Assembly (NCBI GenBank): GCA_022605405.1
Contig: JABYQQ010000009.1
Coordinates: 744,001-808,000 of the forward strand
Length of the DNA: 64,000 nucleotides
DNA from: Earliella scabrosa
Lineage: Eukaryota > Basidiomycota > Agaricomycetes > Polyporales > Polyporaceae
Direction: 5' to 3'
Under the pieces are notes generated by a model. That model had not been told where the DNA came from. It saw only the letters and a list, made by a program, of their open reading frames with translations, and searched no databases. Positions 1-10,930 of this stretch are shown one piece after another. The translations under genes and the position numbers were made by a program. Each line of letters starts with the position of its first letter. The first letter of the stretch is position 1.

Positions 1-1595
1 GGAAAGATATGCAGCAACCGCCGCGGGATTGCTGATCGTCGAATAGCCGACTTCGAGGGTCTTGAGCGGCGAGTCCGAAAGACCGAATGCGAATGGGATA
101 CTTGGGACCTGCGAGAGAGGGGGCAGGGGGACGTTGGTATTGACCGGCAGCGTGAGGGCCTGGAGGTGCTTGCACCGATGGGCGAAGTATGCGAGCGACG
201 AGAGGGAGACGAGATGCGGAGCGTCACGAACATCGCAGTACTCGCCAATGGTGAGGCTGACGAGTTTCGGCCAAGCCATGGACATGTCTTGAACGAGAGG
301 ATCGTCGACGGCAATGCGAAACTCGCCAATGTTCAACTCGGACAGTTGAGAGAGGCGGAGTAGGGGTACCAACATCGAGGCCGGGGCTTCTCCAGCCTGG
401 GACCCATTTTGAGGCACGCCGGAGTATGGGATATGTACTAGGTCGAGCGCTTTCAGCTGGGGATGTCGCTCGGCCAAGCCGGCAAACATCTTGTGTATGG
501 ATTGATGGGATGCGCGATGTGTGAGCCTGACCTTCAGGCCTTCTAAGCGCACACCCGCGATGCGATGTAGGAGGCTGTCGACTGCTTCCGCTGCATCCAT
601 GGTGAGAGAAGCGTGGCGGAGAGGCTTTGGACGCTGGGGGAGTAGCGGTAGCTCAGAATCGTGTTGAACACCTAGATGAAGTCCACTATCGAGGGACATC
701 TTCAAGCGTTCGAGCGCAGGCAGGTTTTCAAGTAGAGCTGATTGTGGGTTAGGCCGCGCTCTATGACAAAGAAGAGATGGACGACACATACCCGAGATGG
801 TGGCAGTCAAATTGGCTCCCAGATATCCCGGTCCGTAAGGATATGGCAAAGACCATAGCTCGAGGTCTCGCAAGTGCCCGCAGTGGTGTATCACTTTCAG
901 GCCTTGCAGAAGGTCTTGTTCGGGTACAGGCGCATTCTGATGGAGACATATGCGATAGGAGACTTGTCTGAGCGATGGGGAGATAAAGGCGGTGGTCGGG
1001 ACGAGACCATGATGGTCATACCTGATGACCATACTCTGAAGGTTGGGTGTAATAAGGGACGTTCCATGAGCAGCTTCCAGTGCTTGCATCAGGTCGGAGT
1101 GCACACGCATCGACCGCATACGAGGATAAGAGTTGCTCCGGGTCGAGTCAGAGAAGCCCATGCATTTCACCCGGACCGCGTAATGGTGAAAACGACCTAG
1201 ATCTCCCGGGGCGATGGGGCCTACGAGCCTCTGAGAGAGTAATAATGAGCCTACATGTGATGTAATGTACAGTGGGCTGCACTCACCATGGTTCGTATCG
1301 GCGTGCTTGCGTGAGGGTCTCTAGCATCGGTATCCTCTATGGTCCACATATGACGGGGAAGGGTGTACACGAGAGGCGCGATACTAGGAAGTTCCTCCCA
1401 AAGCCAGTTTAGAGCCAGATCTGACAGGGTGCGACACGTCCTCGTCAGTGATACAAGAGCATCTATATCGGCGGCACGGTAATAGCTCCAATCATCTTCA
1501 TCTTCGCTGTAGGAAGGGGCCAGGGTCACGATAGGGAAGACGATGAGGGTCAGCAACTCTATTGGAAGATCTTGGAGGCCAGTCTGGGAGGACAT
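1..1595 (-). CDS. F-box protein with degenerate leucine-rich repeats (3' end cut off)
   Basis: Probable substrate-recognition subunit of an SCF ubiquitin ligase. The chosen start (1595) gives MSSQTGLQDLPIELL, with the LPxE core of an F-box; the longer upstream frame is less likely. Exon 1 is 1287-1595. A GTGAGT donor opens a 56-bp intron (1231-1286) and the coding resumes at 1230 with RLVGPIAPGD. From there the frame stays open to the left edge. A second intron of 54 bp (GTATGT...CTAAC...CAG, near 740-793) is likely but is in frame, so it could be read through. The downstream protein has irregular Leu-rich segments such as LLENLPALERLKM, typical of basidiomycete F-box/LRR proteins. The gene 2.3 kb downstream on the same strand is a paralogue with the same intron position. 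The C-terminus lies outside the window. The target is not predictable. Confidence 0.8.
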
Positions 1596-2312
1596 GAAGG
1601 CGAGAGATCTGATGGTGTGCAATGTGTGGCTTGTGATGTGTGGCTCATGAAAGCGCAAACGGACAATGGCGCGTTCGTGGCGCCGGCAGCATATGCAACG
1701 CGCGTCACGCGACTCCCACGCCACGTTGGTTGCTAAGAAGCGACTTGTGTATTGGACAAATCCTTGGGGTGGAAGCTACGTAGTTCACTAGCACAACGGG
1801 TGAAATCGGAGAGCAAAACGGTCTAAGGACATTGATGTCAGCCCATGCTCAGTAGCTTCGTTAAGACATAGCCCTCGAGCTGCCTACAGATTGAACAGCG
1901 CGAATTACAACCAATGTTGCCAGTGTTGGCCCCGCGCGTGACCGTCCATCGTCCGGAGCCGTGCTTCTGCGTGCTTGAACTACGCGATCATCGATGCCAG
2001 AATGAGGTGTCCCCGACGAGGGGGGAAGTAGTTCACGGACGTAAGAGAAATGATACGCCAGTCTCGCAAGTGATACAGGATGGCGTGACGTGAGGGACGG
2101 TGGTCGTGTCGTGACGAATCAGGCTTCATGTCATTGTATCATGGCGCGTCCGGTATGCGGAGACGTGGCAATCCCATACTCTTGTAAGCATGTATCCCGA
2201 GCTCTTCCTTGCAGAGCATACGGAACGCTTCCTCCTTCCTCCTATGAGATGTGATCAAAAGCCAAAGGTCAGCATGCATTCAATGAGTCACTATGACGGT
2301 GATATGGAGGTC
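1596..2312. other. Intergenic, promoter side of the first F-box gene
   Basis: This 717-bp stretch holds the upstream region of the partial F-box gene and the 3' flank of the next one. I see no convincing exon, RNA gene or repeat; the short open frames here lack family resemblance. Confidence 0.5.
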
Positions 2313-4117
2313 TCACCGCTCGTCGCGCGCAAAAGTGTCAGCCACCTCGCGTACCCGCTCGCTCTCCAACGCTTTCCCAAGGATGTCCGCGTCCCCAGTA
2401 TCCCAGCCCTCCGCCTCTAGCACGCTGCGTGCGCCTGCTACAAACCCGGACCATCGCTCGTCATCGCGTACCTGGGCGAAGCGGGCCACCAGCCTCTGCA
2501 CGCAGATCCAGCGCATGAGGTGCATATCTGCCGCTCTGCGCCACTGCATCAACGCCTCATGGTTGTCCACTGCAAGGTCGCGATCTAGCGGATGGGTCGA
2601 GATGTTGTTGAGGAGCGGAAAGATGTCTGAAAGGTAGGCGGCCACCGTGACCGGGTCGCGGATGGGGGAGGCTCCAACGTGCATGTAGGTCAGATCGCAA
2701 GGCAAAAACTCCTCGCCGAGAGCGTTCGGGAGGCCGGGGAGGGCTGTGGGGATGCGCGTGACGTCCGTGTCGACCGGCAAACCGACCATCTTCAGGTTTG
2801 GACAACCGTAAGAGAGGTATGCGAGCCCGACAAGCGAGACAAGGCCAGGTAGAGGTCGCATGTCGGAACTGGCACTGATCTCCAGCCGTTCGAGTTGCCG
2901 CCAGGAATTGGAGATGGCGCGCATGAGCTGGTCGTCTACGGCCACAGGACATGCGCTCATATTCATGTGCTTGATGCCGCGGATACTGAGTAGGGGTTGC
3001 AGGTCACTCGGATGTATGACCTCTCCAGTCTTCCGATGAAGGCGCGACAGGCCCAGCTTGATCGTGTCCAAGTGCGAGTGCTGAGTCGAAAGCGTGCAGA
3101 AGAGCTGGGTTATGGTGAGGCGAGGGATGTTAGCCTTGATAGTGAGATTGAGCGATCTCAGAGTTGGTGAAGAGACGGCGCACACTATATCGCCGGCGAC
3201 GTGAGGTGCAGCTGTAGTGAGTTGTAGATTGGACAACATCGGAAACGCTTGCGTCGAGAAGTGCCCCGTGCCTGGCGGATAGGTAACGTCGGTCTTGAGG
3301 ATACTGAGTGCGGGTAATTGGGATAACATCAACAGAGCGTCGAGAGGGATTGACATCCCTTCAGATGAGAACGAAGTGAGGGAAGTCATGGTGAGAAGGG
3401 TAGTAGTCAGGATGTCCCTGAAGTGAGGGGTGCAACCTTCCAGCGCGAAGGTCAAATCTTGCAGACGAGGGCACGTACTCCGTATGTAGTGTACAACATC
3501 AGCGAGCTTCTCTTCTTGTGTTGGCTCGAGCGGTTTCCTGGTATCGATGCGCACGAGTTTGAGCGAGGGCGCGACTAATGCACGGGGAGGAATATGAGCT
3601 CGATGGAGGGACAACGCTTGTAGATTTCGAAAGAGGGGCTTGATTGGGCAGCTACGTTCCAAAGCATGGAACGCGTTCTCGTGCAGAGATATGTCCTTCA
3701 GTTGCGGGAAGAGGTATCCGACGGTTATGGGGTGATCCTCCAGAATTGATACCACTCGAGGAGCATATGTGAGGAACCTGGTGTAGTCGCCCGGCACGAT
3801 GGCCCTCACGAGCCTCTGCAAACATGTCATCAGAGGATACGTAAAGAGGACGGGTGATACATAGCACTCACCAACTGCCTAGTGTTCTCGAGCCTTTCCA
3901 CCGTCCACAGGTCGCGCGGTAGTGTGTAGTAGAGCGGCAATAGGGAAGTGAGCTTGGCCCATAGGCAGTTGAGTGCTGGACCAGACAGCAGACGACAAGT
4001 TATCGCTAGAGATAAGAGGGTATCCCGGAAAACGACGTCGCCAGATTCATTGGAAGCAGCGGCGGCAGCAACAATGATTGAGATTGTTTCTGGAGGAAGG
4101 CGAGCAAAATGAAGCAT
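2313..4117 (-). CDS. F-box protein, tandem paralogue of the window-edge gene
   Basis: Likely F-box subunit of an SCF ubiquitin ligase. Exon 1 (3872-4117, 82 codons) begins MLHFARLPPETISIIV, an F-box start, and ends just before a GTGAGT donor. The intron is 56 bp (3816-3871). Exon 2 (2313-3815, about 500 codons) opens RLVRAIVPGDYTRF and runs without a stop through Leu-rich segments (for example LSILKTDV, SLVGLAYLSYG). The total is about 582 residues, normal for fungal F-box/LRR-like proteins. The intron has the same length and the same position relative to the RLV motif as in the gene at 1-1595, and residues such as the WxxL...YTLPRxxWTxE block are shared, so the two arose by tandem duplication. 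No membrane segment or signal peptide is seen. The substrate is unknown. Confidence 0.85.
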
Positions 4118-4520
4118 GTCCTGCAGCTAGACGAGCGAAGAGGTACATTCAAGTTGTGAAGGCAGGTCCAGAAATCTACCGTGAGGCTGGAGCGCTGGCA
4201 ACGGGATGCGCGTCACGGTCACATGCCCTCAACCCGAAAGTGACTCGACGCGTCAATGCACACGCGTCCATCTTCCTTGCTCTGTTTCGCTTGCTATAAT
4301 GCTACTTAGCACATTGTGACATTTGGCAGGTCAGATTGAGTAGGCGACTTGGATAGTGAGGATCATGCACGAAGAAAGTGTGATATGGCAGTAGTATGCA
4401 CCTGTACGTGTACTCATCCAGGTTCCTAGCCGGTGGAACTTGCGCTTCTAACGTCGTTTACAACAGTCAAAAATTTGTCATTTACTAGGATCAGGACAAG
4501 CGGGATCTCTATCACGAGGA
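4118..4520. other. Intergenic spacer
   Basis: About 400 bp between the start of the F-box gene and the 3' end of the small BRI3-like gene. No coding, RNA or repeat feature could be supported. Confidence 0.4.
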
Positions 4521-4871
4521 TCAGCCGCACTTGGCGCCACAACGCACGCAACGCTTCTCAACATCCGTGCTGCACAACAGTGGTCAGTCGCCCCCATCGA
4601 AACTGAGTGGCACATCGAAATGTTGACACGTACAACAGACAGATGAGACCGCATGGGAAGAGAAGGATTGCACAGATGATGCCGCAAACGCCGTACTTCT
4701 TTGTCGCGTCGTGGTTGCCTTGTGCGCACAGGTTCATGACTAGTACAAGAAGGGCGTCAGGAGCTCAGCTACTCGACTGGTATGGAACGAGCCGGCCCAA
4801 TGTCCGAGCCTTTCGGGAGCGAGGAGAAGTGAGAGGTACGCACGGTTCTCTTGGTACGCCTTTCCGTCCAT
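4521..4871 (-). CDS. Minimal BRI3-like small membrane protein, about 60 aa, three exons
   Basis: A very small spliced gene reconstructed by comparison with the gene at 6172-6833. Exons: 4844-4871 (28 nt), 4634-4739 (106 nt), 4521-4569 (49 nt); introns use GTGCGT...TAG and GTACGT...CAG. The protein starts MDGKAYQEN, then CAQGNHDATKKYGV, a hydrophobic Cys-containing stretch (GIICAILLFPCGLICLF), and ends DVEKRCVRCGAKCG. The layout (cytosolic Cys/His knuckle, one hairpin-like membrane segment, CxxC tail) matches the brain protein I3 family; metal binding by the Cys pairs is inference. Exons 2 and 3 have exactly the same lengths (106 and 49 nt) and phases as in the paralogue, which strongly supports the model. 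The Pro/Gln-rich tail of the paralogue is missing. The only soft point is the tiny first exon. Confidence 0.72.
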
Positions 4872-5486
4872 TTTTGAGAGTACGATAGATTAGTTGGGAA
4901 GTAATACGATGCCCGAGTTGGAGTGTGGGAAGACAATTGACAAGATGCAAAGGGTTGAGCAGACACGGAGAAGCTGAAAGCTGAATCTGAAGAGAGGTGG
5001 CGAAGGGGAAGGTGAGTGGTCTTCGCCGGATTCTACGTCGTACTTATACCCTCAGGCCATCTGGACAAGCACAGGTGAATGTGTAATTCCATGTCCACCA
5101 GCATGACAGGTGCATCGCGGTGCCGGAACCTCTTTACGGAATCATTCCAGCATCCCAATATCGCCGCGAGTTCTGACATCAAGAATCGGCGCCGACCACC
5201 ACGATGCGGGCTTGCGGACAATAGCTGTGGCTTCCATTCACCCTTGCAACCCAGATGACTGGGATAGGGAGTCATGCTCTTTGTTGACTCTAGCATCTTC
5301 TCAGGCGCGTAACGACCACGCTGCAGATGCATTGCTGTGGAGCTGCCCAGATTTCCCCGGGGATGCAGCGTTGGGAACCGCCGCTGGCCCTCCAATCCAT
5401 CGATGCATCGCGTACAGCTAGTAAGGTGATATCAGATGCATATCCTTACAGATGCCCATCTCGTTCACAGGCGATGTGCCACTACT

Positions 5487-5740
5487 CTCGCCACATGAAG
5501 ATGCAACTGCCACTGTAGGCCGCGCGTTGGGCGTATTCCAAGTTGTCCTGTCAGAGAAGCCGTACCTGACTACGATACACTCCATCATACTCGATTTGAA
5601 TTTCTTGCGCACGATTGGGACTGAGAAGGCGACAAAAGGAGCACTTGTCGGTTGTACTAATTGGTACTTGTTGACGAATTCGCCGCTGCCAAGCATGAAG
5701 GTTCCATTCCACTCGTTGTAATTTGCGAAGGCCTATCGAG
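5487..5740 (-). CDS. Possible gene fragment, unknown product
   Basis: Weak candidate. After a possible acceptor near 5734 a frame reads AFANYNEWNGTFMLGS...NKYQLVQPTSAPFVAFSVPIV. A GTACGG...CAG intron of 53 bp with a plausible CCAAC branch site would join it to a short last exon SGSCIFMWRE followed by a stop. The amino-acid texture looks protein-like and the intron is of normal size, but I could not find a credible first exon upstream and recognise no family. It may be the 3' end of a small secreted or cytosolic protein, or chance. Confidence 0.22.
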
Positions 5741-6171
5741 AGTGACCGGTGATCAGCCACACCCAGTCCTGGATTCTCCTTCTTGTCATTCATCGGCCAC
5801 GCTCCTGGTTCGCGCGCGTACGGGTGCTACCAAGCGACCCGAAGGAGACCAGTCACGACGATTGCAATTTCGGGCACGGCTCTTTGCAAAATGGTAGCAG
5901 GGGAAAATCCCGTCCGATCCGTATGTCACGGAGTACAGACAATCAATAGAGCCGAGATACCACGGTACCCCAAGCCTGAACGCTACGTTCCTACAGTATA
6001 TATCGCATATCAAAATCCGGGTTGGCTAGAGCTAAAGTCCGCCGGAGATCAAACCACAGAACCACATCCTGAGGCAAGGACCCACGTCCCTCTCGGCCTC
6101 GTATTTCAAACACTCGAAGCGCGAGTGCAGGCCATGTACACAGAGGCTGAGCCGAGCGTTGGGCGGGGCCC

Positions 6172-6833
6172 TTACGCGACGCGGGTCCCGCACCGCACGC
6201 ACCGCTTCTCGGTGTCGGCGCTGAAAGAGGGAGACATATCAATGATTAGCTCCGCTTCCGTGTCGGTCGGGGGGAGCAACGAGGGCACACTCACAAGAGA
6301 CAGAAAAGCCCGCACGGGAAACATAGGACGGCAGTGATAATGCCAGCGACGCCGTACTTGGTCTCGATGTCGTGGTTCCCCTGAGCGCACATTGCGAACA
6401 CTACGATCGCCGGCACGTGGCAGCGGATATGGATCAGTTTGGACAGCGGGACGGAATGCGAGAGAGAATGGCGGTGGCGTCGTCGATAAATGCCGTTCTT
6501 GCGCGAATGCACGAAGAGGAAAGACTCACGTTGCTGCTGATATTGCTGCCCAATGTTCGCAGCGTTCTGTCCCATCCCGCCGTGAGGTGTCTGTGCTGGT
6601 GGGTAGCCAGGCATACCACCCGCCGGACTCTGGCCCGGCGCTCCAGGGGGAGTGTTGAAGTACGAGTTCTGGGGAGGTGGCCCTTGTGGAGGCGAGCCAT
6701 ATCCGCTCTGTGGACCCTGCGGCGGGTACGACTGTGCGGGAGGTGGATGTGTCGGGGGCGTGTACGAGACCTCCCGATCGGGTTGTGGAGGAGGTGCCAT
6801 GTATGCGGGAGGGGCGGCCTTTTCGTCGATCAT
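6172..6833 (-). CDS. BRI3-like membrane protein with Pro/Gln-rich N-terminus
   Basis: Three exons: 6530-6833, 6295-6400 and 6172-6220, giving 152 residues. Residues 1-100 are Pro/Gly/Gln/Tyr-rich low-complexity sequence (MIDEKAAPPAYMAPPPQP..., then GYGSPPQGPPPQN). The C-terminal part reads CAQGNHDIETKYGV, a membrane-inserting stretch GIITAVLCFPCGLFCLF, and EKRCVRCGTRV. This is the brain protein I3 pattern: disordered PPxY-like tail, Cys/His cluster, short hydrophobic segment, terminal CxxC. Animal members sit on lysosomal or endosomal membranes; by analogy this is probably an endomembrane protein, perhaps a PPxY-type adaptor for HECT ubiquitin ligases (inference from the PPAY-type motif near residue 9). 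It is the longer relative of the 60-residue gene at 4521-4871. Confidence 0.82.
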
Positions 6834-8415
6834 CTTGGGAGAGCCTTAGAGTGCCCGGATATACGTGCGCTCTGAGGTGAGATGAGAATGGAAGATGGTG
6901 GGAGGGGGGAAAGCAAGGAGAGGAAGATGATGCACGTCCACAAGGTTGACCGTCTCGGACACGGGCGCGGACAGGGGGTCGGCAGATCGGCGGGGCGGAC
7001 GCCCAAGTGGATATAGACTCCTTCGCGTTCTTGGGGACGCTCGCTGCGACGCAGGCAGTGCAGCGACTGTTTCGAGACAAGACGGCACCCTATCACGCCG
7101 GCAATGTCAGTAAACGTGCAAGCCTCGGCTGACCCCCACGCACCCAACACGTTAGAATACGCAAATTTGACCGTTTGAGATGCGTCCTTCCTCATCCTAG
7201 ATCTCGAAGGTTGACGAAGCGCATACTCTCTGCGAGCACGGCCAGGTCTGTCTGAGATCTGAATCCTGTGAGTGCACTGGCAGCGTACTGGTTTTCTTGG
7301 AGCGGGTTATCCAGAGTCCTCTCGCTCCATGGAGGCCACTGCGGTCTGCCCGATGGTGCACGGAACGCCTAGGCCATCTGGTGGATAGTTGCCACCAAGA
7401 TTGGAGTGAGAAGTTACATCGCAGATGGCCAGCATTACGTGGGCCCCGTACTAGCGCAGAGCCGGAATGCGGTGCACCACTACCATAACGGGCCACAACT
7501 GGTCCAGTCACATCCAGTCGGGCGGTGCTGTTCGAAGGGAAGGGAATTAATGCGCATGAGTAGATGCCGAGTACAGCAATGTGCATCGCTGATGACTTCT
7601 AAAGACCTGAAGATTTGGTATTTGGAGTCCAGCTTCTGCAACACGGTGAGCGCTCAACATGTACATTCAACGTTCAACATGCATACGTCTGAATTTCCTG
7701 GCGTTTCCTTGTCGCGCTGACGTCCGTCTATCACTCAAATGACAATCACTTACTGCTAGACATTGTGAGCAACCCCTGACGACCGCCACAGGAAGCGGAC
7801 AGTAGTCAGCATCCGTCGTTCGCGCAAACTGAGGGAAGAGCGGACCATGCATTATTATAGTGTACGAATTCCAGAGTCGAGATGGGCCGATGAGGACAAG
7901 GTATGCAAGCCTGGAGCCAATACGAGCAAACCGGGGACGCACTCGAGAACTGGTTCCATCAACGGTAGTCTAATGGGAGCAGACGCGTGAGCACCCGATG
8001 GCACGAGGGTCGTACAGGTACATACGTATTACGCGAGCGGACAGACAGACACGAGTGAGAGCGAAGAGCAAAACGACGACGAAGGTACATACGTAGTGAA
8101 CGTGGGTCGCTCCAGAAAGAAACAAATGCGAGCGATCGCGAACAGAAAGCGGTGGAACCAGCGCAAGACGAGAAGAAGGTCGGGTGGGAGGTGAGGGAGG
8201 CGCTCTGAGCGGCGAGTAGAGATACATCGAGTGGTGTCGCGCCTGAACGAAGACAAAACAAAGGAATAATGTGGATGATGACAGTGATTCTGTTAGCAAG
8301 CCGACATCATGAGCGGGACAGTAGGCGCGCGACAGAATAACGACGAGACTTACAATCTAATGATACAATCCGTTTGATTCGATTCGATAACGTCGAGAGC
8401 AAGGTCCCCGCCGCT
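6834..8415. other. Long intergenic stretch
   Basis: 1.6 kb with many short overlapping frames but no exon series I can defend and no family motif. It contains the promoter of the BRI3-like gene at its left end and the 3' flank of the DUF6534 gene at its right end. An unannotated transcript or non-coding RNA cannot be excluded. Confidence 0.4.
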
Positions 8416-10300
8416 TCACCACGCCTCCGCGTATTGGTGATCCTGGCAATGAGTGTAGGTACGTGTGACCAAGACGAGACGACTCAAGAGGCTACGTACC
8501 GGCGATATCGGACTTTTGTGGTCTGACTTCCCCGGCGACATCGCGAACTCCGCCTGGTTCTCTGCATCAAGTTGAATCGTCCGCTGAGTGATCTTGCCGA
8601 CCATGAGGAAGGTGGGCACAGTGGTTGTCTCGGCGTCCGTGCCACGACCACGGCTAACCCGTCGCGTGTTCAGCCTGCACAGGGCTTGTCAGCAACTTGT
8701 TAAAACAACCTTGGGGCTTAGGATACTCACGCTGCGAGGAACGAGTTGGCGTAGACTGCACAGAGAGCACTCAGCACAGGCAGGAGGAAAAGGACGGAGA
8801 GGCCCACCTTTGCTGAGGACAAAGTACATGCCCATGAAGATGAAGTTATCCGGCATGAAGTTGTACTGGATTTCGGCTTGGTTCAAGCTGAAGAGAGAAT
8901 ATGTATCGAGATGACTCACGAGGAGAAGCGTTGTGAAACTGATGACACTGTATATGGGTGCTCTGTTAGCACTGGACGAGCTAGAACGTTGACGTGCATA
9001 CCTAGTCAATCCTCCAGTGCTGATAGCGTAGACGATCAGCGAGTTCACGGCGGTGTCATCTCTGCCATAGTCCGTGTTCAGAACGAGGTAGGGGGAAGCG
9101 ATTCAAGAGCGGTAAGTACTTGCGATAGCCTGTACGCAGGCGCCGCAGGAAGTAACACAATGCCAGCGCGATGACGAAGTCTGTTGCCATCCCAAGAGCA
9201 AGCGAAAGAGTCCCTATGACCTTCATGTCCTCGATGTTGGCAAGACTGTCCAAATGAAAACTGGCGAAACAGGATTGGTCGACGATCACGTGATGAATTA
9301 AGTTCGACATACCCCTGGTAGGTGTACACTGAGACGAGGAATGGTCAGTGAGTTGCAGCGGCGACGTGAATGGAGATGATCATACCGGAAGCAACCCCAA
9401 GTTCGCCGAACGTGAGCAGCAACTACAGGTACCTTGAGCATACGTTTCCTATTCGCACATGACCAAAGCTTACGATGAGCCCTGTGACTGGCAGGTTGTG
9501 GTTGCTAACTGTGGTTTGCGTTGCATGAACACATGAGTCTACCGGAGCAGGCTCAAGTACTCACATCGCCATACACGGACAGCGTAGAGACTGTACGAAT
9601 GTGAGAACAGGCTGGGATGGTCACACAAGGCAACTCACACTTTGACGATGGTCCCAGTCACGACCTTTAGAAGACTTCATCAGCCGACAAACTCCGCCTC
9701 CGCCCTCGCGATACTTACGCCGATTGTAATTTGGAGCTGTGGACACCGGTCAGCGTTACGCCGCTGCCATGACAAGACGTTGGCAACTCACGATGAGGGA
9801 CCATACCGGAGCTGCGATCAGGATGCTGGGATGCCCCCAATTTCTGCCACCACGAGTGAGTACGATCATCATGCCGGTCCCCGTCAGGAACGTACGTGAC
9901 GAGGTACGTATACACTGCGTGTGCGATGAGGATTTGATCCGCGAACTCAAGTAGCCTATCATCAGACGCAGTGTCAATGACATCAATGTGCGGGGAAAGC
10001 CAGATGTCGCGTACCAGAGGCCAGCAACCTAACAGAAACGCAAAGGAGCCATAAGAAGAGAGCGAACCGTCATCCATGTACTGCATACCAGGCACTTGTA
10101 GAACGGCTTGTCCAGAGGATAGCGCTTGAAGTACGAGTACGCCTGCGTGCTGAGGATACCCAGGCACCTGTCCAAGACAGTCGTATCAATGCCCCTCCCT
10201 TCACAGAAGGATCGCCTGGTGGAGCGTCGACGTACAGACTGGAAGCAGCGAAGCCGACGAACGCCGCGCCAAAGGTGCTGTCCTTGTTGTCGTTCGCCAT
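8416..10300 (-). CDS. DUF6534 multi-pass membrane protein (about 308 aa, roughly 15 exons)
   Basis: Reassembled across many 45-60 bp introns. It starts MANDNKDSTFGAAFVGF at 10300, continues CLGILSTQAYSYFKRYPLDK, then WLLEFADQILIAHAVYTYLVT, NWGHPSILIAAPVWSLI, LYAVRVWRFSN, a long exon with NIEDMKVIGTLSLALGM and LCYFLRRLRTGYRK, VNSLIVYAISTGGLTS, NFMPDNFIFMGMYFVLSK, VYANSFLAALNTRR and a hydrophilic tail ending DHQYAEAW. The YFKRYP, W(x)LxxxxxxxxxHAVYTYLV, PVWSLI, R(S/L)IVYxIxTGxLT and NFIFxGxYFVLSKxYxNSxLAxLN blocks are the hallmarks of the basidiomycete DUF6534 family, which has about seven transmembrane helices and no proven function. The protein length is normal for the family. Some internal splice sites were chosen by family match and may be off by one exon edge. 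Confidence 0.85.
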
Positions 10301-10930
10301 TCTCCAGACTGCGGTCGGTACCGACGAGCGCGTAAAGAAGCCTACCAGAGACGAGCCGCGAGGAACAGAGACAGGGAGAGACGGTAACGAGAGGGAGTAG
10401 TTAAAGGAATGTGGGAGCTCCAAACGTCGAAAGTTTGAGAGCTGCGAGCCGTTGGCAGCCTAGGAACGGGGTGACGAGAGAAGGAAAAGAGACCTGTGTG
10501 TCGTAGCGCTCGGCTGGCGGACGTGCATGTGGGCGGCGGTGATGGCCCGGCTTCCTTGGACCCAAATGAAACTGGCCGGGCTCGAGGGCGAGCGATGTCA
10601 TCGGGGCCTTTCAGTGGTGAGCGCATGCTCGAGGCTCAAGTGAAGATCCACGGCCGTTCCCTTCTCCCGGTCCACCTGCCTTATCTGGCCAAACAGCTTC
10701 ACTTCGGGGGCAGATACCAGATCTCTTCTTCAACGTTCATCAAACCTCCGGATGTCCTCAGAGCCTCGAGGCGTGTATTTTATCCGTCTCTCCATTCAAC
10801 GGGAGCTTCTGTGTGCAAGAATGTATGAGGTTTACTCACTGGCCAGCTGGAGGCTATGTACGCACCGGTCCACACAACCTACGGTGGCTGCGCGCGTCTG
10901 CGGGCCGCGATAAGCCCATGAGATTTTGGT
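10301..10930. other. Intergenic spacer
   Basis: 630 bp between the start of the DUF6534 gene and the 3' end of the YEATS gene. A plus-strand frame of 110 codons (10496-10828) is present, but it has no recognisable motif and is not supported. Confidence 0.4.

Noticed and set aside
6830..7195. 121-codon minus frame upstream of the BRI3-like gene
   Set aside because: No splice signals linking it to the gene, no motif, arginine/proline-rich chance texture; probably leader or spacer.
7970..8299. 109-codon and 100-codon minus frames
   Set aside because: Overlapping frames in Ser/Arg-rich low-complexity sequence without family match, start context or introns.
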